Positions 45,853-54,511 of a DNA stretch of 64,000 nt are shown piece by piece. A program made the translations under genes and the position numbers. Positions within the stretch are counted from its first letter, which is position 1; each line of letters starts with the position of its first letter. The stretch spans positions 1-64,000 of the forward strand of contig NZ_MUHW01000001.1 of assembly GCF_002007235.1 (NCBI RefSeq), read 5' to 3'. The notes under the pieces were generated by a model. The model did not search any database and was not told the DNA's origin. It saw nothing but the letters and a program-made list of their open reading frames with translations. The DNA comes from Oribacterium sp. C9. Lineage in GTDB: Bacteria; Bacillota; Clostridia; Lachnospirales; Lachnospiraceae.

Positions 45853-45880
45853 GGCATCGGGGGATTCCCGGTGCCTTTTG
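45853..45880 (+). terminator. riboswitch-controlled terminator
   Basis: GGCATCGGG (45853-45861) pairs with CCCGGTGCC (45867-45875), followed by TTTTGTT. AACTGG at 45849-45854 can pair with CCAGTT at the 3' edge of the first aptamer, which offers an anti-terminator. Confidence 0.8.
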
Positions 45881-45886
45881 TTCATT

Positions 45887-45956
45887 TAAATAGCAAACCC
45901 GGGGAAATCCGGCGGCGCAAAGCTATAGGGGCCGAAAAGCCAGCCAGTTATACTTG
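45887..45956 (+). promoter_or_regulatory. cyclic-di-GMP-I riboswitch, second copy
   Basis: It repeats the first copy: GCAAACCCG, CCGGG-GAAA-TCCGG, GGCGCAAAGC, GGGGCCGAAAAGCC and AGCCAG. The usual GACGCAAA is GGCGCAAA here. It ends immediately before the ribosome-binding site AAAGGA, which suggests control of translation. Confidence 0.85.
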
Positions 45957-45967
45957 AAAGGATATAT

Positions 45968-46399
45968 ATGAAGAACCTCATTAGAACAGTAGCGGCAGCT
46001 ATTGGTTTAATAGCGGCGATGACACTTACATCATTTGCACAGACAAATATGGAAGCAGAAGCCTTGGCAAAGGTTAATGAGATAAGACTGGCAAACGGTC
46101 TTTCTGAAGTTAAGTACAGTGCATCCCTTGAGAATACATCAGTTATCAGAGTTAATGAGATTACGGAAAAATTTGCACATGAAAGACCTGACGGTTCTGA
46201 ATTTTATACTGTGGATTCATCTATAATGTATGGTGAGAATCTTGCAAAGGGATACAATTCAGCAGATGAGGTCGTAGATGCCTGGATGGCGTCGCCTTCT
46301 CACAGAGAAAACATACTAAGATCGGAGTACGGTACCTGTGCCATATCAACAACAACGAAAGATGGAAAGACCTATTGGGCACAGGAGTTCGGAGTTTGA
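45968..46399 (+). CDS. secreted CAP/SCP-domain protein
   Basis: The 143-residue protein starts with a signal peptide (MKNLIRTVAAAIGLIAAMTL, likely cut after SFAQ). The CAP domain follows with EALAKVNEIRLANGLSEVKY, the metal-binding histidine in FAHERPDGSEF, GENLAKGY and DAWMASPSHRENIL. CAP proteins are exported and often associated with cell walls or host/biofilm interaction; their molecular role is often unknown. This gene is controlled by two tandem c-di-GMP riboswitches, so it probably belongs to the motile-sessile switch. Confidence 0.9.
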   Translation: MKNLIRTVAAAIGLIAAMTLTSFAQTNMEAEALAKVNEIRLANGLSEVKYSASLENTSVIRVNEITEKFAHERPDGSEFYTVDSSIMYGENLAKGYNSADEVVDAWMASPSHRENILRSEYGTCAISTTTKDGKTYWAQEFGV

Positions 46400-46415
46400 T
46401 ATTCATACATACTGC

Positions 46416-46451
46416 AAAAAAAGCTGTCGCATAAATGCGACAGCTTTTTTT
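46416..46451. terminator. bidirectional terminator
   Basis: AAAAAAAGCTGTCGCAT pairs with its complement around AA, with A/T runs on both sides. It serves the CAP gene and the convergent sigma factor gene. Confidence 0.93.
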
Positions 46452-47721
46452 AGTCTTCCAGGAAACCTGTTAACATTCGCTTGTACTTAGGGTTTTGAAG
46501 TTTACGTATAGCCTTTGATTCAATCTGTCTTATACGTTCACGGGTAAGACCGTACATTTGTCCGATCTCCTCCAGAGTACGTTCCTGACCATCGATAAGA
46601 CCATAACGGTATTCAATGACCGTTTTTTCTTTATCTGTAAGGATGCCAAGTGTCTTATCCAGTTCCTCACGCATCATTATGTGGTTGGCATTCTGTTCAG
46701 GACTTATGATCTTATCGTCCTTGACGAAGTTTGAAAGCTCAGAGTCCTCATCATCACCGACCTTGCTGTCCAATGAAGTGAGACCATTATCATAGGAAAG
46801 GATTTCTGCTATTCTTTCGGCTGTCAGATTCATACGTTCTGCAAGCTCTTCCAGTGAAGGTTCATGTCCAAGCTCCAAAGACATCTCTCGGGATATACGT
46901 TTTGTCTTATTGATAAGCTCAACTACATGAACAGGTACTCTTATTGTACGAGAATGATCTGCAAGAGAACGAATGATAGACTGTTTGATCCACCATGTTA
47001 CATAGGTAGAAAGCTTGAAGCCTTTATCCGGATCGAACTTTTCAATACCATGCATGAGTCCCAAATTACCTTCCTGAATAAGGTCAAGGAAATTCATACC
47101 TCTGCCAACATAATGCTTTGCTACAGAAACAACAAGTCTCAGGTTTGATTCAATGAGACGTGATTTAGCATATGAATCACCATCTCGTGAACGGCATGCC
47201 AGTGCATATTCTTCCTCTTTGGAAAGCAGAGGATAAATGCCAATCTGCTTTAAGTAGATTCTTACAGGATCGTCTGTACTGATAGATTCTATACTTTTTA
47301 ATGAATCTATATTGATACTTCTGGCATCCTTATCCTCATCTGAAAGCTCATCATCAGAGAATTCGTCATCGCTTATTATATCTTCCTCTGATATTTCTTC
47401 ATTTTCTTCTGATTCATCAAATTCTTCTGTTGATGAATCCTTTGATTCCTCTATGGAATGAGATACAGGTGCAGATACGGATACTCCTGATGCAGCAGTA
47501 TTTGCCGGACGGCTTGAACTTGGAATGTTATTTGTAATGGTGATATCCTGTGTGGCAAGGTATGCACGAATATTTGTCATTTGGTCATCAGTTACATCAT
47601 ATTCTAAAAAAGAATCTGTTAACTGTTTTTCGGAAATGACACCACTCTGGGCTTTTTTTAATGAATTTAATGTTTTTAAAATATTTTTAAATGCAAGTGG
47701 ATCTAAAGTTTTTTTGTCCAT
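46450..47721 (-). CDS. sigma-70 family RNA polymerase sigma factor (RpoD-like)
   Basis: The 423-residue protein has a region 1.1-like N-terminus (1-60), a long acidic linker (about 90-135), regions 1.2-2.4 ([16 protein letters not shown] through [10 protein letters not shown]), region 3 and region 4.2 with [10 protein letters not shown]. It looks like a primary-type sigma factor. However, region 2.3/2.4 reads [17 protein letters not shown] where housekeeping factors have YKFSTYATWWIRQAITR. No dnaG gene lies upstream, unlike the usual rpoD arrangement. It may be a second (group 2) sigma factor. The start lacks a clear ribosome-binding site, and a TTG 15 codons upstream is the alternative. Confidence 0.88.
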   Translation of the reverse strand: MDKKTLDPLAFKNILKTLNSLKKAQSGVISEKQLTDSFLEYDVTDDQMTNIRAYLATQDITITNNIPSSSRPANTAASGVSVSAPVSHSIEESKDSSTEEFDESEENEEISEEDIISDDEFSDDELSDEDKDARSINIDSLKSIESISTDDPVRIYLKQIGIYPLLSKEEEYALACRSRDGDSYAKSRLIESNLRLVVSVAKHYVGRGMNFLDLIQEGNLGLMHGIEKFDPDKGFKLSTYVTWWIKQSIIRSLADHSRTIRVPVHVVELINKTKRISREMSLELGHEPSLEELAERMNLTAERIAEILSYDNGLTSLDSKVGDDEDSELSNFVKDDKIISPEQNANHIMMREELDKTLGILTDKEKTVIEYRYGLIDGQERTLEEIGQMYGLTRERIRQIESKAIRKLQNPKYKRMLTGFLED

Positions 47722-47773
47722 AATAATTTGTAAGTCACATTTAGTTATAAGTCGGTTTTTGAGCAACTCACGT

Positions 47774-47802
47774 ATTATAGACTAAACGGCTAAAGGTGAA
47801 AA
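47774..47802 (-). promoter_or_regulatory. promoter of the sigma factor gene
   Basis: On the minus strand TATAAT (47774-47779) is preceded after 17 bp by TTTTCA (47797-47802). The start of transcription would lie about 45 nt before the ATG. Confidence 0.5.
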
Positions 47803-48066
47803 TCGCTTTTATTGTATTTTAATAAGTGCAAAAGCAGAAATGTAACATTGTTTAAAAATAATAAAAAATCGCTTTGCTAATTGTGCTGAGTAACCAAGGT
47901 TCTGAGATATAACAAACATATAACAAAGCTTCAAAATACCATACCAAAAAATTACACAATACTGACCCAAAATAAAGTACTTACCATTTTTAAAATACTT
48001 ATAAAATGGTAAAGGATAGTATGGAAAAGAGTTAAGCATTATAAAAAAGATATCATGAGATAATCT
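47803..48066. other. AT-rich intergenic region
   Basis: Between rsmJ and the sigma factor gene I see no coding frame, RNA gene or strong terminator. Confidence 0.4.
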
Positions 48067-48894
48067 CTAAAATTTTCGGGTTTCAGGAAGAATGCAGTCA
48101 TAGCGGATGGCTTTGCCGGTCAATGAATAATCTGGTTTTATATCTGCCAGAAAAGGTCCCTTTACAGGACGTTTGATTATGATCTTGTGAGGGCGCAATG
48201 AGATGGCGGCATTCAAAAGCATGGCGGCATCTGAACATGGAGGTTCAAGTTGCTGTAAAAGCTGAAATTTTTTCTTCACAAGAGAACTTTTTGTGCGGGT
48301 TGGGAACATTGGATCCAGCAGAACGATATCAGGTGTGATATCAAGATTATTCATTGCATCAATACTATTTTCGATATGAAGTTCCATACGTGAAACTATA
48401 TCTCTTAGTGCAGGAACCTGTTTTGCACGTCGCAGAGTATCCTCAAGTAATGAGGCGATTATGGGGTCATATTCGTAAAGTTTGACATTAAAGCCTGACG
48501 CAGCAAGGAGTAAAGAGTCTTCTCCCATGCCTGCAGTTGCATCTATGAGCACAGGAGTGTGATCCAGACCTTTAAGTTTTGCTGCCTTAACTAACATTTC
48601 CCTCTCCAGATTTGACTGTTTGAGACGTGAAAGATTATCCGTAAAATCGCCTCTCAGAGCATGGGTTCCGTCCGTAAGAGATAATCCTTCGTCATCCATT
48701 TTGAGGTAAAGGGGTAATTTTTTATGATTGTCTTCAAGACTTTGACCAGATGTGGAAGATTGTTCTGCCAGAAAGGCGTCCAGGACCTCTTTATCCAGGG
48801 TATATGAAACATCTAATCTTTTAGATAAAATCTCCAGGCTGTCAATATAAGCTTCAGAAGCAGAATAAATGATCAAATTGGTATTTTTCTTCAT
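48067..48894 (-). CDS. rsmJ: 16S rRNA (guanine-N2)-methyltransferase RsmJ
   Basis: The 275-residue protein is a SAM-dependent methyltransferase whose E. coli relative methylates G1516 of 16S rRNA. Diagnostic segments are DATAGMGEDSLLLAASGF (about 120), the substrate motif LLDPMFPTRTKSSLVKKK (about 195) and IIKRPVKGPFL near the end. The N-terminal 75 residues are variable. RsmJ is best known from gammaproteobacteria; its presence here is consistent with scattered Firmicute homologues. It is monocistronic on the minus strand. Confidence 0.88.
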   Translation of the reverse strand: MKKNTNLIIYSASEAYIDSLEILSKRLDVSYTLDKEVLDAFLAEQSSTSGQSLEDNHKKLPLYLKMDDEGLSLTDGTHALRGDFTDNLSRLKQSNLEREMLVKAAKLKGLDHTPVLIDATAGMGEDSLLLAASGFNVKLYEYDPIIASLLEDTLRRAKQVPALRDIVSRMELHIENSIDAMNNLDITPDIVLLDPMFPTRTKSSLVKKKFQLLQQLEPPCSDAAMLLNAAISLRPHKIIIKRPVKGPFLADIKPDYSLTGKAIRYDCILPETRKF

Positions 48895-49411
48895 AAAAAC
48901 TAATCCATTCTAAAATAAAACAAGCAAGGTTAATTGATATGAGCGGATTAATTTGAATTAAGGGAGATATTTTTTATATCCGATAATCTCAGAGTGGATC
49001 GAGAAAGGACTCGATACCGGTTTTTGACACTCATATCATCTGATAAATCAGTGTAAAGAAATAAAAGGATTAATGCAATGGGAATTGAAACATTAGAGGT
49101 ATTACAGCAACATGAATAAATGGAGTTAATGTAATTAATATGTGGTAATCATGATCGATATGGGAAGTGAGATCAGGTACTAAATAAAAAAATGCCGGCA
49201 TTGCTATATTTATGTCAAATGGATGGTAGAAAATCATCTTAGATGCTATAATCCAAATGCTGCACAGAGGAGTCAGGAACCTCTATGTGGTATGAGTCAT
49301 ATTATTTCAATATTTCATTAATCAAATTTATTTTTCAGACGTTATAAATATAGGTAGTTATTTATTATTTGTCTTAATGAAATATGTGTGTATCTGCACA
49401 GGAGGAAAAGA
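48895..49411. other. long intergenic region upstream of the hydrogenase gene
   Basis: No gene can be supported in 517 bp. Visible features are a TCGAG-aaagga-CTCGA hairpin near 48999, an AGAGG/CCTCT hairpin near 49265-49283, and a 13-codon reading frame (49079-49120) after AAAGGA. Any of these could be regulatory, but none matches a known RNA family. Confidence 0.4.
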
Positions 49412-50908
49412 ATGGTAACAAATGATAAGGGTGCTATTGAGTTAAAGCACAATGTCATTCAGGGCTTAGCTAAGGCTGCCTGGGAAGACAGACTGGGTGA
49501 GCAGGCTGAGAACGAGCTGATTATGTCTCTGTCACCGGGACCACATGCAACATGGAGATGCTGCGTATATAAAGAGAGAGAAATTCTCAGATGGCGTATC
49601 CGTCTTACTGAGAATCTTGATGCTAACCCATACGCTACAGAGCCTAATCCAAATATTATTCAGGTTATTGATCCGGCATGTGAGGAGTGTCCGCTTTCTT
49701 CATATACAGTAACAGATAACTGTCGTCTCTGCCTTGGAAAGGCATGTATGAACAGCTGTCGTTTCGGTGCTATAACAATGGGAGATCAGAGAGCTCACAT
49801 CGATCCAAATAAGTGTAAGGAGTGTGGAATGTGTGCCAATGCATGTCCTTATGGTGCCATTGCCCACCTGGTTAGACCATGTCGTAAGCCATGTCCTGTA
49901 AATGCCATTACATATGATGAGAACGGTATCTGCAAGATCGATGATAAGAAGTGTATAAGATGTGGACAGTGCATTCACAGTTGTCCGTTCGGAGCCATTG
50001 CTTCAAAGCTTGATGTTCTTGACATCATCAAGGATATCAAGGCAGGCAAGGAAGTATATGCAATGTGTGCTCCTGCTATAGAGGGTCAGTTTGGTAAAGA
50101 TATCACCATGGGATCCATCAGAGAAGCATTAAAGAAGGTTGGATTCACCGATATGGTTGAAGTAGGACTCGGTGGAGATATGACTGCGGCATATGAAGCA
50201 GAGGAGTGGTATGAGGCACGTAAGGAAGGCAAGAAGATGACAACCTCCTGCTGTCCTGCATTTATCAATATGCTTAGAATGCATTATCCGGAGCAGTTCA
50301 ACGAGAACATGTCTGAGACAGTTTCACCTATGTGTGCTATCTCAAGATATCTCAAGGCTATCCATCCTGGATGTAAGACTGTATTTATAGGACCATGTAT
50401 CGCAAAGAAGTCTGAGGCTCACGAGATGGGAATCAAGGACAATGCAGACTACGTTATGACTTTCGGTGAGATGCAGGCACTTATGAGATCAAAGGATGTT
50501 GAGCTTCTGCCTGTAGTCGATCCATATCAGGAGTCTTCTATCTGGGGTAAGAGCTTCGCAAGCTCAGGTGGAGTAGCAAATGCAGTAATGGAAGTTATGA
50601 GAGAGCGTAATCAGGACGCTACAGGTATACAGCTTCGTGCGGCTGCAGGCGGTAAGGAGTGTATCACAGCCCTTTCTCTTCTTAAGATGGGTAAGCTTCC
50701 TGAAGACTTTATAGAAGGAATGGTATGTGAAGGCGGCTGTGTAGGCGGTCCTTCAAAGCACAAGACAGAGCTTGAGATAAGAAAGTCCCGTCAGGATCTC
50801 CTTAATCAGGCAGATGATCGTAAGATCCTTGATAACTTAAAGAATTATCCTATGGATAAGTTCTCCATGATAAGAGGAGAGATGTCAAAACCTCACAGTG
50901 AGAACTGA
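49412..50908 (+). CDS. [FeFe]-hydrogenase-like protein with ferredoxin domain
   Basis: The 498-residue protein combines two 4Fe-4S ferredoxin motifs (CKECGMCANACPYGAI and CIRCGQCIHSCPFGAI) plus a further cysteine cluster (CRLCLGKACMNSC) with an H-cluster domain. H-cluster loops read TSCCPAF (about 279), GPCIAKKSE (about 326) and CEGGCVGGP (about 438). They differ from classical HydA (TSCCPGW, MPCTxKKxE, ACxxGCxxGGG), so this is probably a divergent, group B-like enzyme. It may produce or sense H2. The ATG follows GGAGGAAAAG. No maturase genes are nearby. Confidence 0.88.
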   Translation: MVTNDKGAIELKHNVIQGLAKAAWEDRLGEQAENELIMSLSPGPHATWRCCVYKEREILRWRIRLTENLDANPYATEPNPNIIQVIDPACEECPLSSYTVTDNCRLCLGKACMNSCRFGAITMGDQRAHIDPNKCKECGMCANACPYGAIAHLVRPCRKPCPVNAITYDENGICKIDDKKCIRCGQCIHSCPFGAIASKLDVLDIIKDIKAGKEVYAMCAPAIEGQFGKDITMGSIREALKKVGFTDMVEVGLGGDMTAAYEAEEWYEARKEGKKMTTSCCPAFINMLRMHYPEQFNENMSETVSPMCAISRYLKAIHPGCKTVFIGPCIAKKSEAHEMGIKDNADYVMTFGEMQALMRSKDVELLPVVDPYQESSIWGKSFASSGGVANAVMEVMRERNQDATGIQLRAAAGGKECITALSLLKMGKLPEDFIEGMVCEGGCVGGPSKHKTELEIRKSRQDLLNQADDRKILDNLKNYPMDKFSMIRGEMSKPHSEN

Positions 50909-50916
50909 TAAGTAAA

Positions 50917-50952
50917 TAAAAACGGTGTATGGTTTTCCATACACCGTTTTTT
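50917..50952. terminator. bidirectional terminator
   Basis: AAAACGGTGTATGG pairs with CCATACACCGTTTT around TTTT. It is shared by the hydrogenase-like gene and the convergent phosphatase gene. Confidence 0.92.
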
Positions 50953-51583
50953 ACATATTAATAAGATCGAGAACTTTGGTTATTCTGAGCTTGCCATTCT
51001 TAAGGGAAACTACAAGTGCTCCGCAGTTTGGAACTATGGGACCATGCCAGAAATCATAATCGGAAAGGTCATTTATAATACATTCGAAACCACGTACTAT
51101 GCCGCCATGTGCTGTGATGAGTACCTTCTTATAGATATCCTCGTTAGGATAGATATCTGTTTTGAGAAAATGATTTAGACGTGATTTAATATCTGTGACG
51201 GATTCACCGCCTGGAAGAGGCGATATCCTTTCCGGATCCTGAAACCAGTCTTTTATATGTGCTAATGTGACTTTTTCGGATTCGCTTGTAATAGTCTCGC
51301 CGCTAAGATCTAAACCTTCACCGATTCCAAAGGAGATTTCCTTCAGATCCTCACATAATACCGGACGAAGGTCAGTATAATTTCTGCATATAATCTCAGC
51401 TGTTTTACGAGCTCTCGAAAGAGGACTTGAAAAAACATGATCGAAGTGAATATGTTTTAATGCTTCTGACGCGATGCGTGCTCCTGCCAGGCCGGCATCA
51501 TTTAATGGAATATCAGTAAGACCCTGAAGCCGGTGCTGTCGATTCCACATAGTTTCACCATGGCGGACTATATATAGTTCCAT
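50951..51583 (-). CDS. histidine phosphatase family protein
   Basis: The 210-residue protein belongs to the phosphoglycerate mutase-like histidine phosphatases. The catalytic motif is LYIVRHGETMWN at residues 3-14, and a second catalytic histidine lies in ITAHGGIVRG near residue 148. FSSPLSRARKTAEII is also typical. The start at 51583 follows TGGAG by about 7 nt; eight codons further upstream are less likely. The substrate is unknown: such enzymes act on sugar phosphates, cobalamin or nucleotide precursors. Confidence 0.9.
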   Translation of the reverse strand: MELYIVRHGETMWNRQHRLQGLTDIPLNDAGLAGARIASEALKHIHFDHVFSSPLSRARKTAEIICRNYTDLRPVLCEDLKEISFGIGEGLDLSGETITSESEKVTLAHIKDWFQDPERISPLPGGESVTDIKSRLNHFLKTDIYPNEDIYKKVLITAHGGIVRGFECIINDLSDYDFWHGPIVPNCGALVVSLKNGKLRITKVLDLINM

Positions 51584-51724
51584 AATAAACTCCATTCCAA
51601 AGCTCATATATCTAACAGAATAAAAATATCAGTCATATGGAAATGTAAATATGAGCGAATATTCCTGAATCATCATTGTGTCCTGTTGCATATAGATAAG
51701 AAAATCTCTTTAACTATATATCTA

Positions 51725-52159
51725 TCAGAACGGAAGTCTAAGGTTGGATAATGATCCTAAAATTCTGTTTACATTATCGAGATTTGCTTTTAATTCATTT
51801 ACGGTCTCAAAGAATTCTTCGATTCTCTGACTATAACCGCCATAATCATTTTCAAGCTGCTGAACCATGGTGTCAATTTTATTCATAGTCTCAAAAGCTT
51901 CATCAATTTCAGCCTTATAAACTATAGCAATGGTATAAAGATAGTAGCTGACTCCTAGAAATACCAAAAGAGCTATAATGGTAAAAAAAAGGACGGTTTT
52001 CATAAGCTGACGGTTCTTTCGAATCTCAGCCAGAAGCTCGGAATTGGTAGGTTCATATTCTTGATCATCCATAGTCTGCTCGGAATCAGAAATTTCAGAA
52101 ACATCTTCAGAATCCGACTCACTCATGTAGAATTCTTTCTCTTCGTCTAATGATGTCAT
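51725..52159 (-). CDS. small membrane protein with coiled coil, unknown function
   Basis: The 144-residue protein has an acidic N-terminal cytoplasmic part (1-50, rich in Ser/Glu/Asp), one membrane segment (about 57-80, TVLFFTIIALLVFLGVSYYLYTI) and a C-terminal coiled coil (about 85-135). The ATG at 52159 follows GAAAGGA by 6 nt. I do not recognise a family. It is a candidate scaffold or envelope-associated protein. Confidence 0.65.
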   Translation of the reverse strand: MTSLDEEKEFYMSESDSEDVSEISDSEQTMDDQEYEPTNSELLAEIRKNRQLMKTVLFFTIIALLVFLGVSYYLYTIAIVYKAEIDEAFETMNKIDTMVQQLENDYGGYSQRIEEFFETVNELKANLDNVNRILGSLSNLRLPF

Positions 52160-52359
52160 AATGTTTCCTTTCGTAAAAAGGCTCATAATATAAAATTATA
52201 TCATATAAGGTAGATATTTACACTTTTTGATGAAATAAGAAAAATGGAGCTGAATAAATAAAACAGACCGAATTCACAAGTTGTAAACCGGTATACTAAG
52301 ATGTAAAATAAAATTAACTGCATTGGCGGAATGAACTGTGAATTATGGAGGAAATGATT

Positions 52360-52713
52360 ATGTTAAGTCACGAGCACAAAAATGAAAGATGGGTATTTTA
52401 TAAGGATATTCCAACAGAATCAGGAGGAGAGGGGGTAACTAAGAGAATACTTGCTTATTCTGATGATGTAATGGTGGTTGAGAATACATTTGCTAAGGAT
52501 GCGGTGGGAAAGCTTCATCATCATCCTCATACACAGATCACATATATAAAATCAGGAAAATTTGAGTTTGAGATAGATGGGGAAAAACATATAGTTACGG
52601 AAGGAGACACACTTTTAAAAACAAACGGTGTAGAACACGGTTGTGTATGTCTCGAAGAGGGGCAGCTCATTGATGTATTTGCACCATACAGAGAAGACTT
52701 TGTGAAGGACTGA
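52360..52713 (+). CDS. KdgF-like cupin protein
   Basis: The 117-residue single-domain cupin has the metal-binding pattern HHHPHTQITYI (about 52-62) and a later histidine in NGVEHGCV (about 92). The segment KRILAYSDDVMVVENTF and the terminal DVFAPYREDF match the KdgF group, which linearises unsaturated galacturonate from pectin. The ATG at 52360 is best spaced from GGAGGA; two ATGs slightly upstream overlap that site. It is consistent with the pectin enzymes elsewhere in the window, but a cupin of other specificity is possible. Confidence 0.75.
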   Translation: MLSHEHKNERWVFYKDIPTESGGEGVTKRILAYSDDVMVVENTFAKDAVGKLHHHPHTQITYIKSGKFEFEIDGEKHIVTEGDTLLKTNGVEHGCVCLEEGQLIDVFAPYREDFVKD

Positions 52714-52846
52714 AAATGAGATTTTAGGTAATGCTTCTTTTGAAATGATGCATTGACTAAAGCTGAAACAGGAAGTTAAAGACATATAAGCTCAAAAGTG
52801 TTCATTAACTATTTAAAAAATTTTATATAACTTTAATTATTTAAAT

Positions 52847-52900
52847 AATGGAGACAAAAGAAATGACGAAAAAACGTCATACGCTTTTGTCTCCATTTTT
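52847..52900 (+). terminator. terminator before the fab cluster
   Basis: AATGGAGACAAAAG (52847-52860) pairs with CTTTTGTCTCCATT (52884-52897), with an inner ATGACG/CGTCAT stem, followed by T residues. Confidence 0.85.
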
Positions 52901-52925
52901 CATAGTTTCGGAAACTACTTCCATT

Positions 52926-53079
52926 TGAAAATTTCATCCGTTGACGAAATGACCGGCATTCGGTATAGTCTACACCATCGAGAGAATAGTTAAAAAAATT
53001 TAACGATATTGTTTCGATATCTGCTATATGTAGTTTTAAAAAATATGTGAGGTCGTTATACCGACCAAAAGGAGAAGAA
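52926..53079 (+). promoter_or_regulatory. fab operon promoter and leader
   Basis: TTGACG (52941-52946) and TATAGT (52964-52969) are separated by 17 bp. Palindromes nearby are TGAAAATTTCA (52926-52936) just upstream of the -35 box and GTTAAA-aaaa-TTTAAC (52989-53004) downstream of the start. These are candidate sites for the fatty-acid regulator. A GGTCG/CGACC hairpin lies directly ahead of the acpP ribosome-binding site. Confidence 0.65.
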
Positions 53080-53301
53080 ATGGAATTTGAGGCAGTAAAG
53101 GAAATAATTGTTGATACACTTGCTTGTGACGAGGATAAGGTTACACCCAATGCAAGATTTATCGAGGATCTTGAAGTAGACTCACTTTCACTTGTTGAGC
53201 TTCATATGGCTCTTGAGGATTCTCTCGGACATTCTATTCCGGATGGTGAAATCGGAAAGCTGCAGACAGTACAGGAGCTTGTAGATTACTGCAATAAGTA
53301 A
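53080..53301 (+). CDS. acpP: acyl carrier protein
   Basis: This 73-residue acidic protein carries growing acyl chains on a phosphopantetheine arm. The attachment serine lies in EVDSLSLVEL (about residue 37), which matches the DSL motif. The ATG at 53080 follows AAAGGAGAAG. It is the first gene of the fatty-acid cluster, followed by an internal terminator that probably lets acpP be made in excess over the enzymes. Confidence 0.94.
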   Translation: MEFEAVKEIIVDTLACDEDKVTPNARFIEDLEVDSLSLVELHMALEDSLGHSIPDGEIGKLQTVQELVDYCNK

Positions 53302-53321
53302 TCATAAATAAACATTTCTGC

Positions 53322-53348
53322 AAAGCCAAAGCAAGTCTTTGGCTTTTT
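53322..53348 (+). terminator. terminator between acpP and accD
   Basis: AAAGCCAAAG (53322-53331) pairs with CTTTGGCTTT (53337-53346) followed by T residues. Partial readthrough would feed the rest of the cluster. Confidence 0.8.
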
Positions 53349-53446
53349 CGTGCTAAGAGAGGCGGGGGTTCCGGAAAAAACTGGAATGCAGGGTCAGAAT
53401 TATCGAACCAAAAAGGGATAACATTCCCCGGCCAGGAGGAAAACTT

Positions 53447-54511
53447 ATGAAATCTCCAATAAAAAAAATATATGAGATGTATAAAGACAGAGCACTTCGG
53501 AAGAAAGCTCATGCTGATACTGTTGGACATAATGGAATCAGGTTCTCATTCGTAAAAGGTAAGGGATCAGCCGAAGCTGCATCTGCTAAAGAGAAAGACA
53601 TTAATAAAAAGGGACTTTCTACAGTATCCGGACAGATGCAGGAGGAAATAAAGGATAAGAATGGCCTTAGAATTCCGGCGGTCATGATTCCATCCAGCTT
53701 TATAACATGCAGATCATGCGGAAGACGCGCATTGAGACGTAAATGGGAAGATAACTTTTATGTATGCCCTGAATGTGGTAAGTATGCGCCGATTGGTGCG
53801 TACTATCGTTTAAGTCTGATTCTGGACAAGGGATCATTCACAGAGATAGATACAGATATAAGGGCAGAGGATCCATTAGGTTTTCCGGGATATAAGGAAA
53901 AGATAGAGCGACAGGAAGAAAAGACAGGATTGAATGAATCTGTTATATCTGCAGTAGGAAGCATTCAGGGAATAAAGCTGGTTACAGTTGTGCTGGACAG
54001 CAGATTCTTCATGGGATCGATGTCCAGGGCCGTTGGAGAAAAGGTAACAAGAGCTGTTGAATACGCAATGGATGAGAAATTACCTTTACTGATATTCAGT
54101 GCCAGCGGAGGAGCCCGTATGCAGGAAGGTATATACAGCCTGATGCAGATGGCCAAAACAACGTCAGCCATAGAGCAGTTCAGCGAAAAAGGGGGATTGT
54201 TCATAAGCTTTCTGACAAATCCTACTACCGGAGGAGTAACAGCAAGCTTCGCAACACTTGGAGATATAACATTGGCAGAACCCGGAGCGCTTATAGGTTT
54301 CGCAGGCCCGAGAGTAATCGAGCAGACCATAAGCCGCAAACTGCCTAAGGGATTCCAGCGTTCCGAGTATCTGGAGAATCATGGATTTGTGGATCGAATA
54401 GTCGAGAGAAGCGAAATGAGGGATGTACTTACCGATATTTTGAAGCTTCATGCAGATACAAGAAAGTTCAGTACTGTAAGAAAAAACGCAGTTTTGGAGA
54501 ATAAGGGATGA
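53447..54511 (+). CDS. accD: acetyl-CoA carboxylase carboxyltransferase subunit beta
   Basis: The 354-residue subunit transfers CO2 from biotin to acetyl-CoA, with AccA. A four-cysteine zinc ribbon lies at 88-108 (CRSCG...CPECG), then the carboxyltransferase domain with [12 protein letters not shown] (about 218) and [12 protein letters not shown] (about 257). An N-terminal extension of about 75 residues, rich in Lys and Glu, precedes the zinc ribbon. It overlaps accA by 4 bp (ATGA), showing coupling. Confidence 0.95.
   Translation: MKSPIKKIYEMYKDRALRKKAHADTVGHNGIRFSFVKGKGSAEAASAKEKDINKKGLSTVSGQMQEEIKDKNGLRIPAVMIPSSFITCRSCGRRALRRKWEDNFYVCPECGKYAPIGAYYRLSLILDKGSFTEIDTDIRAEDPLGFPGYKEKIERQEEKTGLNESVISAVGSIQGIKLVTVVLDSRFFMGSMSRAVGEKVTRAVEYAMDEKLPLLIFSASGGARMQEGIYSLMQMAKTTSAIEQFSEKGGLFISFLTNPTTGGVTASFATLGDITLAEPGALIGFAGPRVIEQTISRKLPKGFQRSEYLENHGFVDRIVERSEMRDVLTDILKLHADTRKFSTVRKNAVLENKG

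Noticed and set aside
49079-49120. 13-codon leader-peptide-like frame
   Set aside because: It has a ribosome-binding site but no regulatory codon run and no adjacent terminator; chance cannot be excluded, so it is not called as a gene.
52926-53004. Exact FabT-type operator in the fab promoter
   Set aside because: Palindromes are present but do not match the published TTTGAnnnTCAAA pattern, so they are recorded only as candidate sites.
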